Shown here piece after piece: positions 15,001-23,942 of a DNA stretch of 64,000 nucleotides. The notes beneath the pieces are model-generated. The model was not told the DNA's origin. It made no database searches and saw only the letters and a list, made by a program, of their open reading frames with translations. The translations under genes were made by a program, and so were the position numbers. This DNA is from Halictus rubicundus (Eukaryota; Arthropoda; Insecta; Hymenoptera; Halictidae). Each line of letters begins with the position of its first letter. Positions within the stretch are counted from its first letter, which is position 1. The stretch spans positions 124,001-188,000 of the forward strand of contig NW_027488721.1 in NCBI RefSeq assembly GCF_050948215.1, given 5' to 3'.

Positions 15001-16145
15001 GATAGAGGATAGGATAGGATCGAGGATAGGATAGGATACAGGATAGGATAGAGGATAGGATAGGATAGAGGATAGGATAGGATAGGATAGGATAAAGGAT
15101 AGGATAGGATGGAGGATAGGATAGGATAGAGGATAGGATAGGATAGAGGATAGGATAGGATAGAGGATAGGATAGGATAGAGGATTGGATAGGATAGAGG
15201 ATAGGATAGGATAGAGGATAGGATAGGATAAGAGGATAGGATAGGATAGAGGATAGGATAGGATAGAGGATAGGATCGGATAGAGGATAGGATAGGATAG
15301 GATAGAGGATAGGATAGGATACAGGATAGGATTGGATAGAGGATAGGATAGGATAGAGGATAGGATAGGATAGAGGATAGGATAGGATAGAGGATAGGAT
15401 AGGATAGGATAGGATAGAGGATAGGATAGGATAGAGGATAGGATAGGATTGGATAGACAATAGGATCGGATAGAGGATAGGATAGGATAGAGGATAGGAT
15501 AGTATAGAGGAAAGGATAGGAGAGAGGATAGGATAGGATAGAGGATAAGATAGGATAGGATAGAGGATAGGATAGGATAGAGGATAGGATAGGATAGAGG
15601 ATTGGATAGGATAGAGGATAGGATAGGATAGAGGATAGGATAGGATAAGAGGATAGGATAGGATAGAGGATAGGATAGGATAGAGGATAGGATCGGATAG
15701 AGGATAGGATAGGATAGGATAGAGGATAGGATAGGATACAGGATAGGATTGGATAGAGGATAGGATCGGATAGAGGATAGGATAGGATACAGGATACGAT
15801 AGGATAGAGGATAGAATAGGATAGAGGATAGGATAGGATAGAGGATAGGATAGGATGGAGGATAAGTTAGGATAGTGGAAAGGATAGGACAGAGAATAGG
15901 ATAGGATAGAGGATAGGATAGGATAGAGGTTAGGATAGGATACAGGATAGGATAGGATAGAGGATACGATATAGGATTGGATAGGATAGAGAATAGGATA
16001 CGATAGAGGATAGTATAGGATTGGATAGACAATAGGATCGGATAGAGGATAGGATAGGAGAGAGGATAGGATAGGATAGAGGATAAGATAGGATAGGATA
16101 GGATAAAGGATAGGATAGGATGGAGGATAGGATAGGATAGAGGAT

Positions 16146-16263
16146 GGGGACCGAGGGGATATGGGCCTAGTAGTGGTGACTCGGATCCACTACTAGGTAT
16201 GCCACAGTGGTGGCGGTCATATCCCTAAAATCCTCTACGCTCCACCTCCTCGTGGTGGTCCCT
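16146..16263 (+). ncRNA. Predicted structured RNA domain at the 5' end of the element
   Basis: Complementary segments nest perfectly. 16146-16152 (GGGGACC) pairs with 16257-16263 (GGTCCCT, one G-U). 16155-16163 pairs with 16218-16226 (GGGGATATG with CATATCCCT, one G-U). 16166-16176 (CCTAGTAGTGG) pairs with 16187-16197 as a perfect 11-bp stem with a 10-base loop. 16201-16205 pairs with 16210-16214 (GCCAC/GTGGC), and 16242-16245 pairs with 16252-16255 (CCAC/GTGG). The outer stem starts at the first element base. The loop at 16180-16188 could instead pair with 16148-16155, a possible pseudoknot. The function is unknown; processing of the 5' end, translation initiation or ribonucleoprotein binding are possible. 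Confidence 0.5.
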
Positions 16264-16738
16264 GGGAACACACATAGTTGTGTGTTGCTAACGGAGCGAG
16301 GGGTATTCCGCGGGAAGTAGTCCTAATGATGTGTGAGGCGATGCCGGCGGGATCTTCGGATCCTGGCAGGGCCTCCCTTGCCGGTAAGGCTCACACGGAG
16401 GGATGAAAAACCGCGGAATGGGTCCTGCGATAACGACCGGGGAGGTCGCCGCAGGGCCCTTGCCGTAAACCGGTGGTCATGTTTTACCGGAACGGTGGTC
16501 TTGCCTTAACCGGCCGGGCCGCGAGGATGATAACCTCTATAAAAAATCCCCAACCCTAAGCTTGGTACGCGGTGAGAGGGTACGCCCTTGTTACAGGGCG
16601 TGGCTAGTGGGGTACATCAGCCACTAGCGCACCAACGTCTGGATACCTGGCGAACTCCAGCGGAAATTAGCCTTACCCGGGCAAGGAGGCTCTGCCCGGG
16701 CGGACGTGTTTTTTCCTGCCAATCTCGTGGGACCAGAA
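16146..16738 (+). other. 5' UTR of the R1-clade element
   Basis: There are 593 bases between the satellite junction and the first in-frame ATG of ORF1. The first 118 bases form a nested set of inverted repeats, listed separately. The remainder is GC-rich, with several further short repeats such as GGTGGTCATG/GGTGGTCTTG near 16471-16502, and has no supported coding frame. R1-clade elements usually carry an internal promoter acting from the first bases, but no promoter motif can be assigned by eye here. Confidence 0.75.
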
Positions 16739-18883
16739 ATGGAAACAAATAACGAAAAAAATCTCGATGTTGTGGGGGAGGCTGCCGATACGGCAGCAGC
16801 GACGGTGGGGGAAGAGACGGCAGCGGTCACTGCCGGGGAGGGGATGGCAGCGGTTACTGCCGGGGAGGACGCGGTCGTGATCATCGCGGCCGAGGACTCG
16901 GATGGGGATGAAACAATCGTCTCCATCTCGAGCTCCGTCGGCTCGATCGTGACGCGCGGGGGCGCGGAGAAGCGGGGCGCGACATCTGGGGTCTCTGACC
17001 CCAAGCGTGCCCGGTTAGAGGGGGGGCAGCACACCCGCGGCGGGTCGGTGTCGCGGACGGACCCCGGGGAGGGCTCGTCGGGGACGCCCATCATGGATCT
17101 GGCCCTCGGCGGCCGCGCCGAGAGGAGTCAGAAGAGGAGGGTCGGTGACCTCATCGAGCTGGGTGGGAGGATGCCGACAGCGCAGCTAGTAGGGGAGGTG
17201 GAGGAGGCGATGTTGAGGGTGGAGAGAGTCTCCACCGTCTCAAAGGGCCTCAAGGGGGACCTGGCTAAAGACTTGCGGGATTGTTCTGCAGTCGCCAGGG
17301 CCCACTGCACCACCTTGATGCAGCGGTGCTTTACCGGGATGGCGTGGCAGGGGAGCCAGGAGGTGGCCCGTCTCCGCGAGCAGAACGCGGCCCTCGCGAA
17401 GGAGGCGGGTGACCTCCGGTCGAGGCTCCGGTCAATGGAGGCCGGGCGGCGGGCGAACACCGACAGCGGTCGCCGGGCGGGACATGCGCCAATAGGGGAA
17501 GCGCCCCCCGCCTCCTCGACAGCGGGGGTCCGTACGCGGGGGACTGAGGCGATGGGGTCGTCGGGGGAGGGAGTGGGAGTTTTGGACTCCGAAGCCCTGC
17601 TTCTCCGGGTCGGCGCGCTGATAACGGCCAGGAACCGGGAGCTAGAGGCCCGGATGGAGGAGCGGTTCCGGACGATTCTGCGGGCGGAGGGTAAATCGGC
17701 GCGCGAGGCGACGCCGGTGGCTTCTCTGCCGGCGACGTCTGTCACCATGGGACCGTCTGGACCGGTGGTCGTGTCCAACGTGAGGGTGGTGCCCCCCGTT
17801 GTCATTCCGCCACCGGTTGTCCCGGCCTCGTGGATGGAGGTGACGAGCAAGGCGGCGAAGAGGGCCAAGAAGAAGATGGCCGCGGAGGAGGCTGCGGCGA
17901 GAGCAGTCGCGGCCGAGGCAGCTGCCGCCGCTTCACGGCTGCAGGCTGCGAGGGAGCCGAGGGCGGCGGGCGGCGCACGAGTGCAGGGCGGCGCGAGCGC
18001 GGCGAAGCCCGCCGCCGGGAGGGACGGTGGCCTGAGACGCACCCCCAGAACCGGAGCAGTGGCCATCACCATCCCCGAGAGCTGCAAGCTCACTTATTCG
18101 GAGGTGATGGCCAGGGCAAAAGAGAGGGTGGACCTCAAGGCTATCGGGATCGAGTCGGGGGTGCTTCCCAGGCGGTCGAAAACCGGCGGGATCCTCCTGG
18201 AGGTCAGGGGCACGGGGTGCCAGGAGAAGGCACGGGCCCTCTCCGGGAGGATCGCCGAGGCGCTTGGGGGGACCGGGGTTAAGGTCTCCCAGGCGGTCAA
18301 GCGCGGCGAGGTGCGCGTGGCGGGCCTGGACGACTCGGTGTCGTCCGGGGACGTAGCGGTGGCGCTGGCGGCGGCGGGGGGGTGTTCCGCGGCGGAGTTC
18401 CGGGTCGGCGAGATCCGCAGACCCGCCTCGGAGCAGGCGCTGGGCTCCTGTTGGGCCCAGGGCCCCCTCGCGGCCGTCAAGAAAGTGGTGGCGGGAGGCC
18501 GGCTGCTGGTCGGCTGGTCCTCGGCCCGCGTCGAGGCGCTGAGGGAGCGGCCCCTCCAATGCTTCCGTTGCTTGGAGACGGGGCACACGCGGGCGACATG
18601 CAAGAGCGCGGTCGACAGAGGCGCGATGTGCTACCGCTGCGGGGCGGCGGAGCACCGGGCTTCGGCCTGCAAGGCCGCCCCCAGGTGTCCGCTCTGCGCG
18701 GACCTGGGGAGACCATCGGGCCATAGATTCGGGGCCAAAGCGTGTGCCCCGGCTCCCAAGAGGGGCCGCGCGGCGACGAAAGAGAAGGGCGCGTCTGGGG
18801 CTGCATCCGCGCAGCGGCCGCAGACGGCGCCGGGGGCCCGGCCCTCCCAGGGAGGGGACTCTGCAGAGCCCATGTTAGAGTAG
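16739..18883 (+). CDS. ORF1, Gag-like nucleic-acid-binding protein of an R1-clade element
   Basis: The protein is 714 residues from the ATG at 16739; the frame stays open a little upstream, but only with a GTG start at 16706. The N-terminus is acidic and Ala/Val-rich with a short internal duplication (AAVTAGE twice). A charged helical stretch at about residues 210-240 (VARLREQNAALAKEAGDL) looks like a coiled coil. An Ala/Arg/Lys-rich segment follows. About residues 440-600 match the conserved region that precedes the knuckles in R1-clade ORF1 proteins. Three zinc knuckles sit at about 608-670: C-x2-C-x4-H-x4-C twice, then a longer third one starting CPLC. Such proteins bind element RNA and form the transposition particle. 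The frame is intact, unlike ORF2. The stop is TAG at 18881-18883, inside the start of the ORF2 frame. Confidence 0.9.
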   Translation: METNNEKNLDVVGEAADTAAATVGEETAAVTAGEGMAAVTAGEDAVVIIAAEDSDGDETIVSISSSVGSIVTRGGAEKRGATSGVSDPKRARLEGGQHTRGGSVSRTDPGEGSSGTPIMDLALGGRAERSQKRRVGDLIELGGRMPTAQLVGEVEEAMLRVERVSTVSKGLKGDLAKDLRDCSAVARAHCTTLMQRCFTGMAWQGSQEVARLREQNAALAKEAGDLRSRLRSMEAGRRANTDSGRRAGHAPIGEAPPASSTAGVRTRGTEAMGSSGEGVGVLDSEALLLRVGALITARNRELEARMEERFRTILRAEGKSAREATPVASLPATSVTMGPSGPVVVSNVRVVPPVVIPPPVVPASWMEVTSKAAKRAKKKMAAEEAAARAVAAEAAAAASRLQAAREPRAAGGARVQGGASAAKPAAGRDGGLRRTPRTGAVAITIPESCKLTYSEVMARAKERVDLKAIGIESGVLPRRSKTGGILLEVRGTGCQEKARALSGRIAEALGGTGVKVSQAVKRGEVRVAGLDDSVSSGDVAVALAAAGGCSAAEFRVGEIRRPASEQALGSCWAQGPLAAVKKVVAGGRLLVGWSSARVEALRERPLQCFRCLETGHTRATCKSAVDRGAMCYRCGAAEHRASACKAAPRCPLCADLGRPSGHRFGAKACAPAPKRGRAATKEKGASGAASAQRPQTAPGARPSQGGDSAEPMLE

Positions 18884-18890
18884 GTACTTT
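18872..18890 (+). promoter_or_regulatory. ORF1/ORF2 junction, likely recoding or reinitiation site
   Basis: ORF1 ends ATG TTA GAG TAG, and the ORF2 frame lies one base back (-1) and is open across this point. No ATG occurs in the ORF2 frame before the endonuclease begins (VGTFNPTPVLQANLNH). ORF2 would therefore need a -1 frameshift, stop-coupled reinitiation near the last ORF1 ATG, or a non-ATG start. R1-clade elements are known to use overlapping or coupled frames. I see no strong slippery heptamer, so the mechanism is open. Confidence 0.4.
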
Positions 18891-21800
18891 TAATCCTACT
18901 CCGGTTCTGCAGGCGAACCTCAACCACTCGCGCGCGGCACAGGACCTGTTTGTCCAAGCCGTGCGCGAGTGGGGGGCTGGGCTGGCAGTTGCGGCGGAGC
19001 CGTACGCAATCCCCGAACACCCCTTCTGGGTGGGGGACGAGATCGGCTCCGTAGTAATAGTGGCGGGAAGCCGCCCCGGGTCCCCGTCGGTCTCCCTTCT
19101 GGAGCGGGGCGAGGGATTCGTGGCGGTGCAATGGGGGGACATCGCGGTTGTCGGGATCTACATCTCGCCGAGCTGTGGCCTCGATCAATTTCGGGGGTTC
19201 CTGGGTGGGCTGAACAGCTGCATCGCGCGGTGCAGCGCCCGCCCGGTTCTCGTTTTGGGAGACTTCAATGCCCACGCGGTATCGTGGGGAGTCCCAGGAC
19301 GACCACTAGGGGTAGCGAGGTGTTAACCTGGGCGGCCGGCCTGGATCTCCGGTTGATTAACCGGGGATCCACGCCGACGTGCGTGCGTCCGCAGGGGGTC
19401 TCGATTGTCGACCTGACATGGGGGACTCCCTCGGCCGTGCGCCGGGTGTCGGGATGGAGGGTGGCCGAGGAGATAGAGATTGCGTCAGACCATACGCCCA
19501 TCGTCATGGACGTGTGGCCCACCCCCCCCGCGCGGGATTCCGGGCCGGGCCCGGGGGACCGACGGCCCCGATGGGCCTTGAAGCGGCTGGACGCGGACGC
19601 GTTCGGGGCCGCGGTAGCCGCGGCGACATGGACGGGGCCGGCCCTGTCCGAGCTGGCACCTGCGCAAGGGGCGAGGCGGCTGCGGGAGGTAATGACGGCG
19701 GTGTGCGACACCGCCATGCCCCGCAGCCGGTTCGCCCCCAGGAGGGCGGCGTGCTGGTGGTCCGCTGGCATTGCGGAGCTCCGGCGTGCCTGCAATGCCG
19801 CGCGGCGTCGGTACGGCCGAGCGCGTAGGAGGCGCGACGACGAGGAGGCGACGGCGAGGCTCGGCGGGGAGTACCGAGCCGCGCTCGGGGTTCTCCGCAG
19901 GGCTATCGCGCGGGCCAAGGCCGACGCGTGGTCGGAGCTCGTCGGCATGGTGGACTCCGATCCATGGGGGCGCCCGTACAAGCTTGTCATGAACAAGCTG
20001 CGCGCGTGGGCGCCTCCGGTGACGGAGTCGATGGACCCCCACCTGCTCGAGGGAGTGGTGGCGTCCCTCTTCCCGCGAGGGGGGGGGGGGACAACTGCGC
20101 CGCTCCCATTGGGAACAGGAGCCTTTCTCCTGGTCCGCAGAGTGGGAGGTGTCGGCCGGCGAGCTGGGTGAGGCGATGGCCAGGGCGCGGCGGGTGGGCC
20201 GCAAGGCCCCGGGCCCGGACGGGGTGCCGGGCCGCGCGTTGGTCTTGGCCCTGGAGGGGGGTCTCGCCGCCGAACTCCGGCAGCTGTATAACGGCTGTCT
20301 GAGGGAGGGGGTGTTCCCCACGGAGTGGAAGTCGGGCAGGTTGGTCCTCCTTCCGAAGGGGGGCAAGTCCCGGGACTCGCCCTCAGGGTACCGGCCAATT
20401 TGTCTGCTGGACGAGGCGGGGAAGTTGTTCGAGCGCGTACTCGTTGGACGCCTCGTCCGGCACCTGTCGGCGGGAGGGGTCCCCGATCTGAGCGGGGTTC
20501 AATTCGGCTTCCGGGAGGGTCTCTCCACCGTCGACGCTATTCGGCGGGTGATGGCTCTCTCGGAGGCCTGTACGAGGGGCGGCGGTGTTGCGTTGGCGAT
20601 ATCCTTGGATATCGCTAACGCGTTCAACACCGTCCCCTGGGATCGGATAATGGAGGCCCTGGTCTTCCACCGGGTGCCTCTGTATCTCAGAAGGGTGATC
20701 GGGAGCTATCTCTCCGACAGGGGTATAGAGTATCCCGGCCGGTACGGGATGGTGCGCAGGGGCGTCGTGCGCGGGGTTCCGCAGGGCTCGGTGTTGGGCC
20801 CGTTGCTGTGGAATCTTGCGTACGATCGCGTCCTGCGGGAGGAGATGCCTCCCGGGGTCAGCCTGACGTGTTACGCCGACGACACGCTGGTATTGGCCAC
20901 CGGGATGTATGCGAAGGAGGCCATCTGCCTGGCGGAGCGCGGCGCGTGGCGCGCGGTGCGCGCGATCCGGTCGCTGGGCCTAGAGGTGTCCGTCGAGAAA
21001 ACCAGGGCCATGTGGTTTCTCCGCTCGGCCCGGTTGGCGGCGCCTCCCCAGTGCTGGATCTGCGTGGGGGAGGGGATGGTCAAGGTCGGGTCCCAGATGC
21101 GGTACCTGGGACTCGAGCTTGACGGCCGGTGGCGTTTTGACCGCCACCTTGAGTCGCTGGCGCCCCGGGCGGAGAGGGCGACCGCTACGCTCGGTCGCCT
21201 TCTCCCGAATCTCGAGGGACCCTGTGGACGGGTGCGTCGTCTGTTCGCGGTGGTGGTGCGAGTTTTGGTCCTGTACGGAGCCCCTGTATGGGCGCGCGAT
21301 GTCTTGGCTAGGGGGCGCAGTGGCGGCACACGGTCGCTGCTGCGTCGCATCGAGCGCAGGCTGGCCATAGGCATCGTGCGGGGGTACCGCACCATTTCAT
21401 ACGCGACGGCGATGGTGATGTCGGGGCTGATCCCCCTCGAGCTGGAGGCCCGCGTGTTGGCGGATGTGCATACGCACTCCAGGGAACTCCGGCTCCGGGG
21501 GGTGGCCCCGGATCAGGCGCGGCTCATGGTGGATGAGCTCAGGCGACATGCTCGGCGGCACGCAGCCCGGGAGTGGCGCGATAGCCTTCCCGGGACGAGG
21601 GAGGGCGAGAGGCGGGCCGTTCGGGCCATCCTCCCGGTGTTCGATCAATGGAACAGGGGATGGATGGGGCATAGGGTCTCCTACCGTGTGACGCAGGTGA
21701 TGAGCGGGCACGGGTGCTTCGGCGACTACCTGTGTCGCATCGGGAGGGAGACCGAGGAGGCGTGTCACCACTGCGGCGAGCCGCGGGACACGGCGCAACA

Positions 21801-22065
21801 CACTCTGGAGGAGTGTCCGGCATGGGGGGGAGAGCGCCGTGCCCTGCGGCGCGCGGTGGGCCACGACCTCTCGCTCCCGGCTGTCGTCGCTGCGGCAGCC
21901 GGTGGCGAGGAGGCGTGGAGGGGGTTCGCTTCCTTCTGCGAGCGGGTTATGCTGCGGAAGGAGGCTGCGGAACGGGATCGGGAGCGTAATCACGATCCCG
22001 GCCGAAGGGGGGGGAGGCGGCGCAGGGTACGCCCCGGGGGCGTACCCCCGTTGCGACGCCTCTGA
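18880..22065 (+). pseudogene. ORF2, endonuclease-reverse transcriptase (R1 type), two frame changes
   Basis: Three pieces in changing frames make one ORF2 of about 1,060 codons. The first (18880-about 19288) is the N-terminal half of an AP-like endonuclease, with QANLNH, the AEPY glutamate and GDFNAH. The second (about 19288-20080) has the rest of the nuclease, including SDHTPIV, and the linker to RT. The third (about 20090-22065) has RT, with KAPGPDGVPGRAL near 20200, YADD at 20872-20883 and FREG and GVPQGSVLGP motifs, then a C-terminal CCHC-type knuckle (CHHC to EEC, 21763-21816). All expected nuclease and RT catalytic residues are visible. The frame changes fall in the G run at 19286-19289 and the 12-G run at 20079-20090, so either real decay or homopolymer sequence error is possible. 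The enzyme would nick the target and prime reverse transcription on it. There is no ATG near its start; the frame is already open through the end of ORF1. Confidence 0.88.
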
Positions 22066-22474
22066 CGCGAGCGGGGACGCCCTTGATGATCTCGAGGCGG
22101 GGGATCGGATATCCCCTTACACTCGGTCACCAACGGCGTCCCCGGAGGCCGCCGGGCATCTCGGGCGGGGGCCCGGATGCTCATCGGGCGGCCTAACAGG
22201 GGGGAAGGCGCCACGTCGTCCGTTGCGTGGTGCCTTCGGATAGAGTAGGTACGGGAGGGGGCCGCGTCCCCCCCTGAGTGGTATGCTAAGGCGGGGGCAC
22301 ACCGGATTGACATGCGCGCGCAGAGCACGGGTGCCCCCAGGAGTCTAGGGACGGACGGGGAGGAGTTAGTGGGTATACTCGGCGTTGCACCAACCAGCCG
22401 AGGAGTCCCACATAACCCGGACCACCCCCCCCCCGGGGGGTTCGGGTATCCGTAACGAGATTACCTCCTCGGAG
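22066..22474 (+). other. 3' UTR of the R1-clade element
   Basis: There are 409 bases from the ORF2 stop to the A tail, GC-rich, with no coding frame I can support. Two inverted repeats stand out: an 11-bp perfect pair around one base at 22025-22047 (GGGTACGCCCC with GGGGCGTACCC) that overlaps the last ORF2 codons, and a C-run/G-run pair at about 22415-22450 shortly before the tail. In this clade the RT generally recognises the 3' end of its RNA, so these are candidate recognition structures; that role is inference. Confidence 0.7.
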
Positions 22475-22492
22475 AAAAAAAAAAAAAAAAAA
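22475..22492 (+). other. Poly(A) tail marking the 3' end of the element
   Basis: Eighteen consecutive A residues follow GGAG and lead directly into TAGGATAGAGG satellite. The last A could belong to the target. A pure A tail at the 3' junction is the usual sign of target-primed reverse transcription of a polyadenylated RNA, and shows this side of the insertion is undamaged. Confidence 0.9.
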
Positions 22493-22769
22493 TAGGATAG
22501 AGGATAGGATAGGATAGAGGTATAGGATAGGATACAGGATAGGATAGGATAGAGAATAGGATCGGATAGAGGATAGGATAGGATAGAGGATAGGATAGGA
22601 TAGAGGATAGGATAGGATAGAGGATAGGATAGGATAGAGAATAGGATAGGGTAAATTATATTATAGGTTAGGGGATACGATATTATAGAGGATAGGATAG
22701 GATAGAGGATCGGATAGGATAGAGGATAGGATAGGATAGAGGATAGGATAGGATAGAGGATAGGATAGG
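22493..22769 (+). repeat. 17-bp minisatellite, short block between the two transposons
   Basis: These 277 bases carry the same units and variants as the main array, including TACAGG, GATCGG and the AT-rich marker AAATTATATTATAGG near 22653, which also occurs near 2089, 3175, 30925, 37046 and 38495. The two elements therefore entered one pre-existing array at independent sites. No gene is present. Confidence 0.95.
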
Positions 22770-23494
22770 TGTTTCGGCGTCGACCGACGGTCGGAGCAGC
22801 CTGCTGCCGGGACCACTCAGATTTGAGCGCGCAAACGAATCCACAGGATGGGTCAATGAGAGGTTGAGACAGAGAGAGAGAGAGAGAGCGAGGATTAAAG
22901 GTGGAACAGCACTTTTAATCGAGTACTCGCAATTACAATGCGCCGTGAGAGGCGCGAGCCGGCGGACGAGCGGAGATCTTGCGCGAGCCAACTTCTGCCG
23001 TCGGATCGCGAAGCGGAGATCTTGAACGACACGAAACACGTGCCGTCGCGAGGCGGAAATCTTCGACGCGGACGACGGAAATCTTGGCGCGAAGCAGAAG
23101 GCTCGTAACGCGGCGAGAAAGAGCGCGAGAAAAATACGAACGAGTATTTTGAGAGCGCGAGAGATCAGCGAACGGGCGCGAGAACTAATACCGTACGATT
23201 AGACGACTGACGAAAGTTACAAGAGCGATGCGAGAGGCGAACATGAAGAGAGCGAGAAGGCACGCGCAGGTGCCTTAAATAACAAGGACCATCGAATGTG
23301 GAGCACCGTGATTGGTGCTCCCGAATCGGATAATCCTTGTTTGTCTCGATTTGAAGGATTCAAGCGTTGAAATCCGGTCAATGAGAGCGACACGCGTTCT
23401 TGCCGCGTGTTGATATACGAGACAAAAACCGTATGAAACAGCGGTCGCCCGCTAAGACAATAGCCGCCGAATTCCAACGCTTGAATCCTGAACA
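22770..23494 (-). repeat. 3' LTR of the BEL/Pao element
   Basis: 725 bp, matching the other LTR at a constant offset of 6440 with no difference found on line-by-line reading, including an (AG)n run at 22871-22888. In element orientation it begins TGTTCAGG and ends GAAACA. It contains a 15-bp inverted repeat (23355-23369 with 23475-23489), a 7-bp hairpin GAGCACC/GGTGCTC at 23301-23320, and ATTAAA on the minus strand at 22914-22919 that could serve as a polyadenylation signal. Confidence 0.95.
22914..22919 (-). promoter_or_regulatory. Possible polyadenylation signal (ATTAAA) in the 3' LTR
   Basis: ATTAAA reads on the minus strand about 575 bases into the LTR, leaving room for a cleavage site and a U5 region of around 120 bases. 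It is the commonest variant of AATAAA, and no AATAAA is seen in the LTR. This rests on position and motif only. Confidence 0.3.
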
Positions 23495-23942
23495 TACCGC
23501 CCGCCTCGAAATATTAATTTCGAAATGCAGTGGAGGCGCACGGAAGCGCGTTAGCGCAAAAGAGCGGCCAAGTTTGGCCTAGCTAACTTAAACGATAAAG
23601 AGACAGCGTTGTACAATGCCCGAGCGCCTGTCCCCATGAGCGAGTGGCGGACCGCCCGCCGTGCGATGACCGACTAAGAGCTAACGCGAACGTTTTCCAA
23701 TACGGAACAGAGACATGAAAGTTACGAAAGGGCCGCCCGCCTTGGCGGCTCGGGGGCGCGAATTGTACACACGTTGAGCGGTGTGACGGAAAATAGCAAG
23801 TGACGCTTGAAACAAAAAAAGAAAGATACATTATAAAGTAAAATAGTGTGAAGCGCAACGATACATGGAGGCACGCAAATAAACGTTGAATTTGACACGT
23901 TGAGTACGGCGCATGTACTGAACACTTTCGGAGTCGACGCAC
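23495..23942 (-). other. 3' untranslated region and purine-rich tract of the BEL/Pao element
   Basis: 448 bases lie between the integrase stop and the 3' LTR. Right next to the LTR the minus strand reads GAGGCGGGCGGTA, a plausible though imperfect polypurine tract for plus-strand priming. A 119-codon open frame crosses this stretch but has no start context, no retroviral envelope features beyond a short hydrophobic run, and no recognisable domain, so I do not call it a gene. Confidence 0.6.

Larger units (their letters stand above)
1..16145 (+). repeat. 17-bp minisatellite array, left block
   Basis: The whole stretch is made of ATAGG pentamers and ATAGAGG heptamers, mostly in the order 5+5+7 to give a 17-bp unit. 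No plus-strand copy of the inverse motif is seen, so the orientation is constant. Point variants (GATCGG, ATACG, AGAGAATAGG, TACAGG, GGGTA) mark longer repeat units. The left part (about 1.6-9.6 kb) carries a recurring marker containing GTATTGAAGATAGCAGACG; 9.7-16.1 kb lacks it and is more uniform. The plus strand has stops (TAG) in every frame of the unit and the minus strand has none, which explains the long minus-strand open frames here. No gene is seen in this stretch. The block ends exactly where the R1-clade element begins. Confidence 0.97.
16146..22492 (+). mobile_element. R1-clade non-LTR retrotransposon inserted in the satellite
   Basis: A 6.35-kb GC-rich block begins abruptly after satellite (GATAGAGGAT, then GGGGACCGAG) and ends in 18 A residues that run straight into TAGGATAGAGG. 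It encodes two overlapping open frames: a Gag-like ORF1 with three zinc knuckles, and ORF2 with endonuclease, reverse transcriptase and a terminal zinc knuckle. This is the architecture of the R1 clade (R1, TRAS, SART, Waldo and relatives), many of which insert into rDNA, telomeric repeats or simple repeats. It appears full length rather than 5'-truncated, because it has a long 5' UTR with its own fold. The target-site change cannot be fixed: in this repeat a 1-2 bp duplication or a 3-bp loss would look alike. ORF2 is broken in two places. Confidence 0.93.

Noticed and set aside
1..16145. CRISPR-like array
   Set aside because: Repeats are contiguous 17-mers without unique spacers, and the surrounding elements are eukaryotic.
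16146..16263. HDV-like self-cleaving ribozyme at the element 5' end
   Set aside because: The stems are nested, not in the HDV double-pseudoknot order; an alternative with a loop pairing gives P1, P2 and P4 candidates, but no cytidine is seen in the expected joining segment and the strong 11-bp stem competes. Kept only as a structured RNA.
17128..22328. Long antisense and alternate-frame open frames across the R1-clade element
   Set aside because: High GC content makes stops rare; all overlap the ORF1 and ORF2 frames, which carry recognisable motifs, and none shows any domain.
16130..22510. A defined target-site duplication for the R1-clade element
   Set aside because: In a 5-bp/7-bp repeat the flanks GAGGAT and ATAGGATAG can be explained by a short duplication, none, or a small deletion, so no length can be claimed.
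22683..23039. Open frame running from satellite into the LTR, and a near copy at 29180-29479
   Set aside because: Both read through LTR sequence and are shadows of the repeat; the protein has no known domain.
23583..23942. 119-codon minus-strand frame next to the 3' LTR, a possible envelope or accessory gene
   Set aside because: It is short, has no signal peptide plus transmembrane layout typical of an envelope, no recognised motif, and lies in the untranslated tail of the element.
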